DNA of 64,000 bases from Inia geoffrensis (taxonomy: Eukaryota; Chordata; Mammalia; Artiodactyla; Iniidae), in contig CM070903.1 in the NCBI GenBank assembly GCA_036417435.1, positions 88,991,001 to 89,055,000 on the forward strand, given 5' to 3'. This document shows, in pieces, positions 46,930 to 58,249 of this stretch. The notes below the pieces were generated by a model, which did not search any database, was not told the DNA's origin, and saw only the letters and a list, made by a program, of their open reading frames with translations. Position 1 is the first letter of the stretch; the number at the start of each line of letters is the position of its first letter. Position numbers and translations under genes: made by a program.

Positions 46930-47620
46930 CTTTAGCCGCCAATCAGCGGACTGAGGATGGGGCTGGAATGAAAAAGGTTTGGATCTCAATGACAGGAGAT
47001 GAAAGTTGCAAAAACTCTGCCCAGGGTTCTGCTCTGGATCAACTTTCCAGGTTATATGATGAACAGGTCTTAGGACTCGCGGTGGTGCATCCTCCCTCTG
47101 ACTCGTGCCTTGGTTCGCCGCTCCTGCTCAGCGCCCCTGCGCTCACAGTCCCCGCACCTGCCGGGCGCGCGCCCCACCAGCCCGGGGCTGGAGGCTCCGC
47201 CGCCGCTGTAGTTGCCGCCGCCACGGGGCCTGCTCCACCAGGCACATGCGCACTGGCGACGCCGGGCCGGCGCCTTCAGTCTCCTCCTCCGCCGCCTCCG
47301 GGTTCCGCAGTCACTTCCTGCAGCTGTTTCCCTGTGGGTCCGGTTGGACTGACTTTTGACAGTCAGCCTTTAGCTGCGGAGGGGGCTCGGCGGGACCAGC
47401 GAGAAAGTTGCGGGGAGGGAGGCGGAGTTGAACCGGACCGAGCTGGGTGCGTAGGGCAGAGGGCGGCGGGCGTCCCGGGCAGACGCGGCGCCCAGACTCC
47501 CGGAGCGTTCCGGGGGTTCCGGTAAGTGCGGGCGATCGCGAGCCTCGGGGCATTTAGGACGAGCACAGGAGCGACGGGACTAGGAGTTCCTTTCCGGTGC
47601 GGTCTTTCCACCTGCCCTCC
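46930..47620 (+). promoter_or_regulatory. ZMAT3: CpG island and ZMAT3 promoter
   Basis: Sharp rise in G+C and CpG between A+T-rich flanks. A CCAAT box (CCAATCAG, 46939-46946) lies at the left edge and GC-rich boxes follow. No clear TATA box. The island ends just after a consensus splice donor on the plus strand. Its identity as ZMAT3 rests on the ZMAT3 coding exon 3.5 kb downstream in the same orientation. The start site within about 47.0-47.4 kb cannot be fixed by eye. Confidence 0.83.
47340..47521 (+). other. ZMAT3: ZMAT3 exon 1 (5'UTR), start approximate
   Basis: Untranslated first exon. The 3' boundary is supported by the consensus donor at 47522 (CCG then GTAAGTGCG). The 5' boundary is a guess within the CpG island. 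Exon 1 would splice to the acceptor at 51049. No ATG-led frame here joins the ZMAT3 coding frame in an obvious way. Confidence 0.6.
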
Positions 47621-50600
47621 ACGTGACAGGCTTGCGCTGCTTTTATTTATCTGTTTGTTTATAAGCATTTCACGTGTACTGTTTGGATCATTTTAGGCGT
47701 GCAGCTGCCTTGGCCCTCGCGCTTGCCCCCGCCCCGTGGGAGACCGGGGATTCCATCTTTCGTGATGGCATCCTTACGGGATTGAGGTGCGTGTGTATGT
47801 GTATGTATGTGTGTGCGCGCTCGTGTGTATGCATGCACATTTTAAGAATGTAAGGTATATGTGGGCGATGCTGAAGTATATGTAGCTTTGATTCAAATAA
47901 CGTGAAAGGTTCCCTGGGATTAGGAACCGTCATAGCTGAGCCTAGAGAACATTCGCCAATCCACCAAGGCCTCTTCTCCCCCAGATTCTTCCGTTCTTTT
48001 GGGTCTTCCTTATGTGATATACCTTACCTCAACTGATTATTTTTCTATTTTCCTCTCTCACATTCCTTCTCGCTGCGTTCTGATGACCTTTGAATAAGGC
48101 TTACCGTCTTTCCCTCGTTTCCAGAATTCCCAATTACAGACTTCCCTAGTTTGTTGAGGTGCCAGTAACCTGTTCCTTTATTGTGTTCCCTTTCCTAACA
48201 AGATTTCTCCAAATGAGAAAGTGGTTGTCTTTAATACAGTAAGTGAAGAGTAGGCCCCAGTCCGATCATGGAAACTATGCTATATGATCATTCGTTTTCT
48301 TTAAATAGGGTACACTGAAGCTTTGATTTTCTTTATTGCCCCTCAACCCCTTCCAAACTGGGATATTAACCACCATAAATCCTTCATTTATGGCACTTCA
48401 AGCATCAAATTGAATGGCTTTTATGATCCAAGGAATATTTTATTTACATCAGCTATCAAGTTAGTTTCTTTTAATCTAATGCGGTAGTTGAGCAGATCTG
48501 AGTTGCAAGTGCTTTGAGTCTCCTTATATTCCACCATTCCTGCTTTCACTGAAGGCTTTGTTTTAGTATTTCTTTTAGATTTTTATTTTCCCCTAGTTTT
48601 TATTTTTATTTTTTATTTTTTTTGCAAGTATAGAAATACCTGATGTAATTGTCATGCACAGATGCTTTTGGGGGGAGTTGACATCGTTTCGATTGTTAAA
48701 TATTACAAGAAAGAATTTTGGACTATCTAGCTATTCTTTAAACATTATAAAGGTAAGATGCAATAATGGGTAAGTCTGTACTTGGTGAGAATTTTTTCTT
48801 CAATTCAGGGGATTTTATCAGGCCTTTATTTTGATGGAAGCCTGTAGACAACACTGGGGGAGACACATGCTGTTATTTCCTCAGGTGGGAGTAAACTTTC
48901 ATAAAACAAGTCCAGACATGTCTAGGCATTTGGTAGCATTTGATTTTCTGTTTATATTGCTGATTTCCTTTGTCCAGATGTTTTGACACCTTCCTCCACC
49001 ATTTCTCTTCTGAGCTGGCAGCTTGTCGTTGGCCCTTTGGTATCAGTATGTCTCTGTACAGGTGGTATGTGTAGCTTTTTAATATTATGAATTATTATAA
49101 TCAGGTAGTTGAACTTACAAAAAGTGGTCTTTGTCTCCTTAGTTTCCGTTTTCAAAATATCTGTATCTGCATTTGCTTTCTGAATGTCTTTGACTGAATT
49201 GAGAGAAATAATATGGTTATAGAGACCCTGACTTTTTAAATGTTCTAAATCTGTATTGCTTTTTAAAAAAATATTCTCAGAGAAATGGACAGCATACTTC
49301 TGCTTGAGAATAAAATAATATTGTTGTATTTCTAAATATTATGCTTAACGAGAAGTATTGTTAAGTACTATGACTAATAATTTATGTACTTTGTCCTTTA
49401 CTATATTATTTTCCCATTGCACTGATGTCTTTTGCTGCCCCAAGACCCTGAATTTAGCATAAAAGCTGTTACTTGGTTGCAATTTCCATGTGTATGTACT
49501 TATTAAATGTGGTAAAAGAGACTTAACTTTTCAAAATGTTCTTGGTTAATTTTAGTAAATCTATTATTGTCATAAAATGTACACATTTCTATTGCAGATG
49601 GAAAATTTCAGCAGCTTAAAATAGCCATATTCTATTGACCAAGAAAAGAGGTTTTAATAGTATCGAGAGTGAAAAGAATAGAGGAGTTTGAAATAAGGAT
49701 TTTAATTTGGGTTAATTAGAATTGTGGGAACTCAAAGTGCATACTGTGGTTCATTTTGAGATACTCAGGGTTAGAAGTTGCCATCTGGGTGGGAGACCGG
49801 AGAAATCATAGATAAAATTGAAGTGGGATTGGAACATACTGGGTCTTTTCTGAGGGAAACAGAATAGAGACTATCAGTTATTTAATAAGAAGGGGAAAGC
49901 AAGTAGTCAAAAGACTGAGGAGCTAGAATTATATTGGGGCTTGTGGTAGTGTGATTCAGTATGCCATTGGACATTTACTTGATACACTATTTCCTGTAGG
50001 TAATTTACCTCTAGAGGGAGAGAAAATACTCTGATTTTATAGTGGACTCATGAATACCATCTAAGGCTATATGAGGTGGGGTGTTAAACTCAAGCTTATG
50101 GGGAGCAGGCAAGTAATATGAATATAGGCAGCAGGCTAAGTGGGGACTGAGGTGGCCTAGAGAAGGCAAGCTTGGCTACCCCAGGACAGTGCCTGTCAGC
50201 ACTAACTAGCTAATTGTTGCCCATGTAGGACCATGGGCCAAGTGTTGCCAGATCACCCTTTTATCAAGAGGAGCCACAAACCTTTTGATTTTTAAATGTT
50301 GACTTTAATTCAATTTAAAAATGAAAGCAAAACAAAACACTATATTCCAAGCAGAGCACATCTGTGGCTACATGTGGCATATTGGTTGTCTGCTTGCAGC
50401 CTCTGCTCTGAGGAGTCATTGGCTTAATTATTTAAATATTACTAGTTGATCAGAAGGTACACTTTTATTTATTTTTGTCACATGGTAACTCAGATTTTTT
50501 CCTAGAGTTCCGTGATATTTTAGCTAGTTCTAGAAGTGCTGGCAGTAATCTGAGCAGTGACACTCTTTATTTCATTCTTTTTGATATCATTTGGATAGAA

Positions 50601-51049
50601 AGACTAGTTTGCATGGAAAGGAGATATTTACTAAGGTTCTTTGCTGGTGGTGGGTTTTTTTTTTTGTTTATGCATGATTATCATCAGGAGTGTTTAAGTG
50701 TGCCTGAGCGAAGGGGTCTGGACTGGGTGACCTTTGATGTCCATTTCAGCCATGTGATTTTTAGATTTAATTAGCCACGGATGCAATACTGTTAATAATG
50801 TTTCTGGGCCAGAGGGACTGCATTTGGAGCTGTGCCAAGCAAAATCAAGCCAGATCTATAAAGCTGTTCTCAGTGGAAGAGCACTGTGTCAGTGTGGATT
50901 AACACACAGGGGCAGTCTGCTGGATGAGGTAAAAGGAAAGGAGTCCTAAAGATGGTTTGGAGAAGTAGAGGAAGGGGCAGATGGTGTGGTCATTTACACA
51001 TCATATTGCAGAGGACACATTTTTAAGTTTTTTTTTGCTGTTGATTCAG
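47522..51049 (+). other. ZMAT3: ZMAT3 intron 1
   Basis: About 3.5 kb between the exon 1 donor and the exon 2 acceptor (polypyrimidine tract, then TTGATTCAG ending at 51049). Almost no young repeats, unlike the surrounding DNA, and it contains a full-consensus p53 element at 48904-48923. No other exon was recognised. Confidence 0.75.
48904..48923 (+). promoter_or_regulatory. ZMAT3: p53 response element
   Basis: Two adjacent decamers, AAACAAGTCC and AGACATGTCT, each fit RRRCWWGYYY at every position, with no spacer. ZMAT3 (Wig-1/PAG608) is a known direct p53 target, and intronic sites close to the promoter are common in such genes. The position, about 1.4 kb into intron 1, supports function. 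Binding itself is inferred. Confidence 0.85.
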
Positions 51050-51106
51050 ATTTGAAGACCCGACTTCTCGTCACCCACTGGATTATGCCCAAGTCTTTCC
51101 TACCCA
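51050..51106 (+). other. ZMAT3: ZMAT3 exon 2, 5'UTR part
   Basis: From the inferred acceptor at 51049 to the start codon. It contains an upstream ATG at 51085 in a different frame, whose reading frame ends at TAA 51142-51144, past the ZMAT3 start. Confidence 0.75.
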
Positions 51107-51376
51107 ATGATCCTCTTGCAACACGCTGGGCTTCCTCCGCCTAAGCGGCCCTCATCCTCTCCTCCTATGTCAGTGGCCGCCAGGTCTACAGGAACCTTGC
51201 CGCTTCCGCCGCAGAAGCCTTTTGGGCAGGAGGCTTCCTTGCCTCTGGCCGGGGAAGAAGAGTTACCTAAGGGAGGGGAGCAAGACACTGCCCTGGAGGA
51301 GCTATGTAAGCCCCTGTACTGCAAGCTCTGCAATGTCACCTTGAACTCAGCACAGCAAGCCCAGGCTCATTATCAG
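51107..51376 (+). CDS. ZMAT3: ZMAT3, first coding exon (partial)
   Basis: Codes for the first 90 residues of zinc finger matrin-type protein 3, a p53-induced nuclear double-stranded RNA/AU-rich-element binding protein that affects mRNA stability and splicing. The protein starts MILLQHAGLPPPK, followed by a proline/serine-rich segment and GQEASLPLAGEEEL. The exon ends inside the first matrin-type C2H2 finger: Cys72, Cys75 and His88 are visible, and the second histidine is in the next exon. The donor is consensus (CAG then GTAAGG at 51377), and the phase falls between codons. I recognise it as nearly identical to human ZMAT3 from memory. The start codon has a weak context (C at -3, A at +4). 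The remaining exons, with two more fingers, lie beyond 64000. An open frame continuing to 51496 is intron read-through. Confidence 0.95.
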
Positions 51377-54300
51377 GTAAGGGAAGAAGAGAAAAATCAG
51401 GCATTTAGTGGGAGAACATTTCAGGGCTCTGGCCAATTCAGAGTTGTCTCTGAAATGGCCAGTTGTGCCTGGAATAATAAGATGGCTAAGTATTAGTTTG
51501 TTTGGCTAAAAACACAATGTACCTACTTTAAAAAAAAAGCATCTCTTTTCATAGGATGGCGTCTCTCTCAACCTCGTACACTTAGCTGTGTGGCATTTGA
51601 TAGCTTACCAGTTAAATGTAAATCGTCTATGCGCGTTTGAACCTGTGATCCTAAGGAGAACAGCTGTTTGAAACATGGTGTACCAAACTCAATCCAGTGT
51701 CAAAATTGTTTAGAAGAATTAGTTTTATAAATATTCTCTTCTAGCTAATACAGTTTATATCAGTTCAGGGTATTATCTGTCTATAAATCTTACACTGTTC
51801 CTGTTGACCTCTGTCACTGCTAAGGAAGACACAGGTATCTTTCTGTAGTGAGAATAAAATGACGTTGCAGTATTGAACCCTGTTCTTCATTTTTAATAAT
51901 CATACTCTGACTCCTTTTAGCCTTTAGTATAAACTGTTACTTATTTCTAAGATGTAAAGCTTCCACCTCCATGTAGAATAACTAGTGGAAAGGACAATTT
52001 TAAAGGCTGTTACTACCTAAGAACACATGGAAAACTTAAATTTTGGCTAGAAAGAGAGTACACTATTTCTTTTTATTCTAGATTGTTTTCTGTATATAAA
52101 ATTATACCCTTTTTTTGAGAAAAGAGCTCAAAGAAGCAATTGAGGCCAAATGCCATTAAATGAAAGTGTATCTTCTGGGTCATCATTGATTTGACTATCT
52201 ATTATCTGCATGAATATCTAAAATAATAAGACAGTATGGTAGAAAGATGACTGTTACAAAGATGTTTCTTCTATTGTGCCTCTACAACCTTCTCCAACTT
52301 AAAGTTTTTATTTACTCTGGGTGCAAGTCTTTTTTGTTTTGTTTTGATCTTGAAGAGTGATAATTGTGTCACCTTTTGATTGTACATCAGAAACATTTGG
52401 GTGGTAAATTGTTTTCTCTGGGATTTAGGGGAAAACATGATATGTTACTTCTCTGGAGTTCCCGTTGTTTGGGTTTGTTTTGCCCTCTGGTGCAAAAAGT
52501 TGAGTTGATTATCACCCAGATCTTGGCATGTGTCATTATTGGTTCATAAAGGCCTCTTCTGGTTTTAGTTTACATTTTTTTCCTTTTCCCCAACCCCTAC
52601 TCTCATTCTCTCTGTGTACCACTCCCCACGACGATGGTTTGATACAGGGTCTTCCTTTGCCTGTTTTGCCATTCGGTTGGAGTCTCTTAGGATGGATGAT
52701 CTATCTCAAATCCAAGACACAGTGCTAGTTTTTGTCTTCATTTGTTCCTGTGGAATATTCGGTTTTATGGCCTATGACTCACTATGAAAAATCAAGCCTG
52801 GGCTCTAAAGTTTTGATTTTTAGCTGTGTAAAACCCCTAGTGAACCATTAACTTGGGAGCAAGCCCACTTGTGTGTCATACAAACATATAATTACTCTTT
52901 ACAGAAGAGTTGTTTACTTTTATGAGGGAAGACTCTCGGGCAATGTGTAATTTTAATATGTGTGCATGGATTGTGCATACACCTCCTACCTTTTTTTCTC
53001 CTAGTATCACTTTGTGACTTTATGGACAGTGATGGATGCTTTTGGTTATGCATAGAGAGAATTCAGTTTGAGCAGGGTCGTTGGATTCTAAGGCTTAAAC
53101 TAAATAAGAAAGAGAATCAACATTTATTTAGATTTTTTCTTCTACATTTGTGTGTGTGTGCGCTCTGAACTTTTTAGCTGACGAGTAATATATACTTAAT
53201 TTCAGCTCCCTCAGTGATACAGTGAATATATAAATTAGAAAATATAAGAAAATGGAAGTAAATTTTAGATAAATTTCTCGATAATCAGAATTTTTAAGTG
53301 GAAAAGTTGGAGGAAAAGGACAGCCTGTCTTAGAAACAATTTAAGCAGCCAAAAACTAAGGAAGCTTAGAGTAGAGAAGAAGCAAGCAGGTATCAAGAGA
53401 GTGGAACCTAATGGAAAATGAAAAGTTTGGGTGTAATAAAAGCCTATTCCTAAGAGCTTAGAAGCAAAGATTTGAATGAAACCAATGTCACTGGTAGTTC
53501 TTAAAGAAGAAGAAGTTTTCTGCAGAGGAACAGAGCAAAGCAGTTCATGTATACAAGTACAGAGCAATTTCATTAGGATAGCATAGGCGAAAGCTAATTT
53601 AGATGTGAAATCTGGATTTCAACGAGATAGAAATGTCAAGATGAGAGAGTGTGGATCAAAGAGTAAATCAGAATAATAAACAATCAGAACATGAACACAA
53701 CCTAGAGGTGGATGAACCAACATAGAAGGAAAGCATAAAAATGTTAGCCTGAAAGATGCATCAGAGACTACACCAAGGGTACATGAATAGGCTGCGATTT
53801 TAAAAGGCTGCTAAAGACGAGAGTAAGACTAATGAGTAAGTCTTATTGCGAACCAGAAATAGGCAGAATGACAATGTTTGTAGACTAATAAAGCTAATGG
53901 CTGGTGAGACGGTGGGAGTAAAGTTCTATTTCAACTCTAAACGCCTGCTTTGTAATTTTTAATACAGAGTGATACCAAGACTACAAATTCATTATTTCAA
54001 TTATGTGTGAGATAAAAGGGGTCAGTGGTAGCTTATTTATAAGCTAGAAACACATTCATGTGAGGTAATAAATCACGGTTGATTACACTACTCAAAATGT
54101 TTTAGTTAGTTGATGCCATTGTTGAAATCTCAAAGTTTCAAATTGCCCAGGGTATTGTAAACAACCTTTAGTCTGGTTTGAGTGGTGTTACACTAGAGTC
54201 TGACCGTATCATGTTCCAGTAATCCAGGACACACAATGGAAACTGCTCAATAAATACTTCCCTTTAAGCTCACTGCGATCTTTCCCTGCCATCCTTGTGT

Positions 54301-54860
54301 TCTTAAGTTGGGGCTGCCTTAGCAATGACCCATGCGTATCAGTGATCATCACAGATTTAGTTTTATTCCCAGGACTTTTTAACCCAGTCAGCTTGCTTCA
54401 AAATACCCTTAGCTGTTGTTTAATTTTTAATGAGGGTACATATTTTTGTGGTCTCAAAATTATGGTTTTAGTTATAATTTAAAGTAAAACCTTTGGAGGA
54501 AAAACATGTCTTCATTTTATTAAAATTCGTCTGCAGGCTTTAGGTTACTTAGGGTAAACCTGTCATGGAGTAACATAACACTGTTTCAGCAGCATAAATG
54601 CCTAGAGGAAGAACCACTTTAGGATGGAAGGTCATTACCAGAAATTTAAAAAGCAAAAAGCATGGATAAATTTTGCTAAACCATCTACATTTTAAAGTCA
54701 ACCATTTTTTTTTCTGTTAATTCCTGTACTCTTTTGAAAAAGAACTAGTTACTCAAGGTAAATTTTAAAAATCTGTCATAAACATAGATTTCTATTTGTA
54801 ATATTTAGTAGCCAAATAATAACATATCATAGTAATCAGTTTAATTTGAAAGAGAGATAG

Positions 54861-55204
54861 GGACTTCCCTGGTGGCGCAGTAGTTAAGAATCCACCTGCC
54901 AATGCAGGGGACACAGGTTCGAGCCCTGGTCCTGGAAGATCCCACATTGCTGTGGAGCAACTTAGCCCGTGCGCCACAACTACTGAGCCTGTGCTCCAGA
55001 ACCTGCAAGCCACAACTGCTGAGCCCGCATGCCACAACTACTGAAGCCCACGTGCCTAGAGCCTGTGCTCTGCAACAAAGACAAGCCACTGCAATGAGAA
55101 GCCCGTGCACCTCAATGAAGAGTAGACCCCACTCGCTCCAACTAGAGAAAGCCCGCGCACAGCAATGAAGACCCACTGCAGCCAAAATATAACAAAAAAA
55201 AAAG

Positions 55205-55230
<26 letters not shown>
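54861..55230 (+). mobile_element. Long-form CHR SINE with (GAAA)n tail
   Basis: Sense copy in ZMAT3 intron 2. Target-site duplication AGAGAGATAG (54851-54860 and 55231-55240). The tail has become a GAAA microsatellite (55202-55228). Confidence 0.93.
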
Positions 55231-55237
<7 letters not shown>

Positions 55238-57020
55238 TAGAACACAGGGGGGAAAAGTAGCTCTAGAATTGTAATACTGAAGGTAGTGATCTTAATTCAT
55301 AATACAGAGAATGCAACTGATGTTATCCCCAAATTTAAAGTACTGATTTTGGCACATACATTTTCACATTGATCACCCAGCTTTGGATAGCGTAATCTCT
55401 AATTTCAGCTAATTTTTGTGTTTTCAAAAATTTCCCATCTGATTATTTTTCATATGAACTTGCAGTGTACTAAGAATGGTCAAAATACACTTCATTACTG
55501 GATGAGGAAGCTCTTTGTGATCCTGTTAGCTGGATCTCACCGCCTTTCCGCCTCCCAAACTGAATCCATCCCTACCTCATTTCTTTGTATTTCAGAAGGA
55601 TAGATATCCCTTCTTCTGTACAAGGCTGATTCCTCATCCTGTACTCTGGATTTCATCACCTGTCGTCTCTTCTTTACCTTAGTCAAATTAAAAACATGCT
55701 CAGGTTTTTTCCCCGTGTAAATAAAAATAGCAACAACAACCTTCCCTGTCTTTTTAATTCTTCTTGTTAGCAACCTTTCTTTTCTTCTCTCCTGTCCTTA
55801 GAGTTCCTCTGGGTATACTTGTCCTCTTCAGGTCTTCATTTCCCAGCCCACCGTACTCTGGTTTCCATTCCAATATTCTCGTAAAGTGGTCTTTTCAAGG
55901 TCATCCATGATTTTACAGGCCAAATCTAGCTTTCTCACTTGACCTCTTTGTAGCATTTGCACGGTAACAGCTTTCTCCTTAAAACATTAAAAGATATTTT
56001 TCACAAAATAATGCCTACAGAACAAAGTACTTATAATGAAAAGCAGTAATCACCTGTTCTCCCTTCCTTATCCATCCCCTACCTTTTCTTTCTTCTCCAT
56101 TCTTCTTTCTACCTCCCATCTTGGGTTGGCTGTAGTTTTATTTTGACACTATCAAGATTTATCACATTTTTGTTTATTCTATAATCAAATTAAGTTTCCC
56201 ATGCATCATATTTGCAGGTTGATTCCGACTGTTGAAAATTGATATTCAGCTTTTGCATTATTAACAGTAGGGAAATATTCACTGCAAAGCTGTTTCTTTC
56301 TCTTTGTTTCCAATGTCATGATTCCATGCTACTTAAAAGAGGTGTTCAGATGGGTAGCCCTTTCTTTTAAGTCACCCGTTACTCAAAATCATGTCCATTT
56401 TAGTTTGCTTCATATGTGGATTATAACTTTGAAATAGCTTTTTGTTTTTCTTTGAGTTTCTCACACTTTTAAAAAATATACAGAGAAGAATCTTATGCCT
56501 TAAAAAAATCTACTAGTTTCTTAATCTTTCTGTTTATTGTTGACAGTCCATTTCACTTATCTTCATGAAACCCACTGATTTCCTGTTCTAATTTGGACTA
56601 GATATTTTACATTTGCATCATGACTTCATTGTGTAGATTTTTGTATTCCCTATAGTTTTTCGTTGCTTTTCTTTTCTCCTTTCTTTTTCTTACATAATGT
56701 ATTTTTTATCATATCCTCATTTTCCCTTCCAACTCTTGATCACTCTGTCTCTTGTGTGGGATCCTTCCCCCTGCCCCATCTTCTGGATCCCTCTATCTTC
56801 TTGCTCCAGTCTCAACTGGTTGCCCTCTGGCTTTGTTGCACAGCTGTTAATTTTGAACTTCTCTTCATTACTCTATGGCTTAGGCTACTATTTCTAAATA
56901 TACATGTTTTCTTTTTTTTTTAGTCTTGTTTTGTTGGAGTACATCTTCACCTTACTTGAAGGAAGAAAGGATAAATATAAATTTATATTACAACACATCT
57001 CTGTCTTTAAAGTGAGGGAG

Positions 57021-57220
57021 GGACTTTGCTGGAGGTCCACTGGTTAAGACTTCACCTTCCAATGCAGGGGGTGCGGGTTTGATCCCTGGTTGGGGAGCTA
57101 AGATCCCACATGCCTTGCGGCCAAAAAACCAAAACATAAAACAGAAACAGTACTGTAACAAGTTCAATAAAGACTTTAAAAATAGTCCACATCAAAAAAA
57201 ATCTTCAAAAAAAATAAAAT
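57021..57220 (+). mobile_element. CHR-2-type SINE
   Basis: Diverged sense copy: ggactttgctggaggtccac, gatccctggttggggagc, catgccttgcggccaaaa. Imperfect target duplication AAAGTGAGGGAG/AAAGTGATGGAG. Confidence 0.85.
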
Positions 57221-57239
57221 AAAAAAGTGATGGAGTGAT

Positions 57240-57900
57240 GAATGGGAAATAAATTTTTCTGAGCCTTTGTGTTTCTAAAAATGTCTGTATTATATCTTCA
57301 TATTTGACAGTTCAGTTCCAGGCTGAAAATTATTTTCCTAAGAATGTTAAAGGCTATACTGCCTTTTTTTGTGTTTATGTGTGTGTTTTGTTTTGATTTG
57401 TTTTGTTTTTTGTCTTTCTAGTGTTGCTGAAGAGAAATCTTATTCAGATTCTTATTCTCTTGTGGGTGACCCACTTTAATTTGGACTTTTTTTTTTCTGG
57501 AAGTTTTTAGGCTTTCCTTTTTATCCTTGGTATCTGAAATTTCACAATGATGCATGTGTCTAGGTCTGGGTCTTTATTCATTTGTCCCTGTCAGCACTAG
57601 TGGATCCTTTCAGTTTGCATACTCCTGTTTCTCTTGAACTCTGGGGAATTTTCTTTGGTACTATTTCCTTGATAATATTCTTCTCTATATCTTCTCTCTC
57701 TCTTTTTTTTCCCCTGGTAATTCTGTTAGCTCTATCTTGGATTAGCTGGATTGATTCTTCATACTTCTTATCTCTTCTCTCTTATTTCTTTAATTTCTGA
57801 GAGAGATTCTTAAATTCTAATGCTTTGTTGAATTTTTTTTAATTTTGCCAACATATCTTTAATTTTTAGGGATCTTTTGATTTCTTATTATTTTCTTTTC
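57240..57900 (-). repeat. Old L1 sequence
   Basis: Antisense L1M-like text (ctaaaaatgtctgtattata, aggctgaaaattattttcct). ORFs here lack domains. Confidence 0.45.
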
Positions 57901-57949
57901 TAGCATCTGTTTTGTAGGATATTAGTTAAGAACATGAAATCATGGACTT

Positions 57950-58245
57950 TGGGGTTAGACTAGTGTTCAAGTTGTAGTCTTACTACTTACTAGATGTATG
58001 ATATTGGAAATATTTCCTCATTTCTCTATGCCTCATGAAGATGATGATGATAATGATGATACTTATAATACCTGCAAGTTAGTATGTTTAAGACATTTAG
58101 CACAGTTCCTGGTACCTGAGTTAGTCTTTAATTGTGTTTAGGTGTTGTCCTAAGGTGCAGTGGAGCATGTTGGTATGGGCTCTGGAACAAGTGTGTTCCC
58201 AGCTCTGGCATTTACTTGTGGCTTTGGGCAAGTTTTATTTTATTT
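57950..58245 (+). repeat. MIR fragments with (GAT)n
   Basis: Sense MIR with ttggggttagactagtgttc, tcatttctctatgcctcatg and acatttagcacagttcctgg. A GAT-rich run lies at about 58037-58062. A second MIR start (tatgggctctggaacaagtg) follows. Confidence 0.65.
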
Positions 58246-58249
58246 TATT

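Noticed and set aside
46968..47525. 185-codon plus-strand ORF over the ZMAT3 promoter
   Set aside because: Runs through promoter and 5'UTR, low complexity, and does not join the ZMAT3 frame by a recognisable splice. More likely chance in a CpG island.
51012..51049. Alternative ZMAT3 exon 2 acceptor at TTGCAG near 51011
   Set aside because: Weaker pyrimidine tract than the acceptor at 51049. Cannot be excluded, but it changes only the 5'UTR.
51377..51496. Extension of ZMAT3 coding sequence past 51376
   Set aside because: The frame stays open to 51496, but a consensus donor is at 51377 and the added text is unlike the finger continuation expected in the family. Intron read-through.
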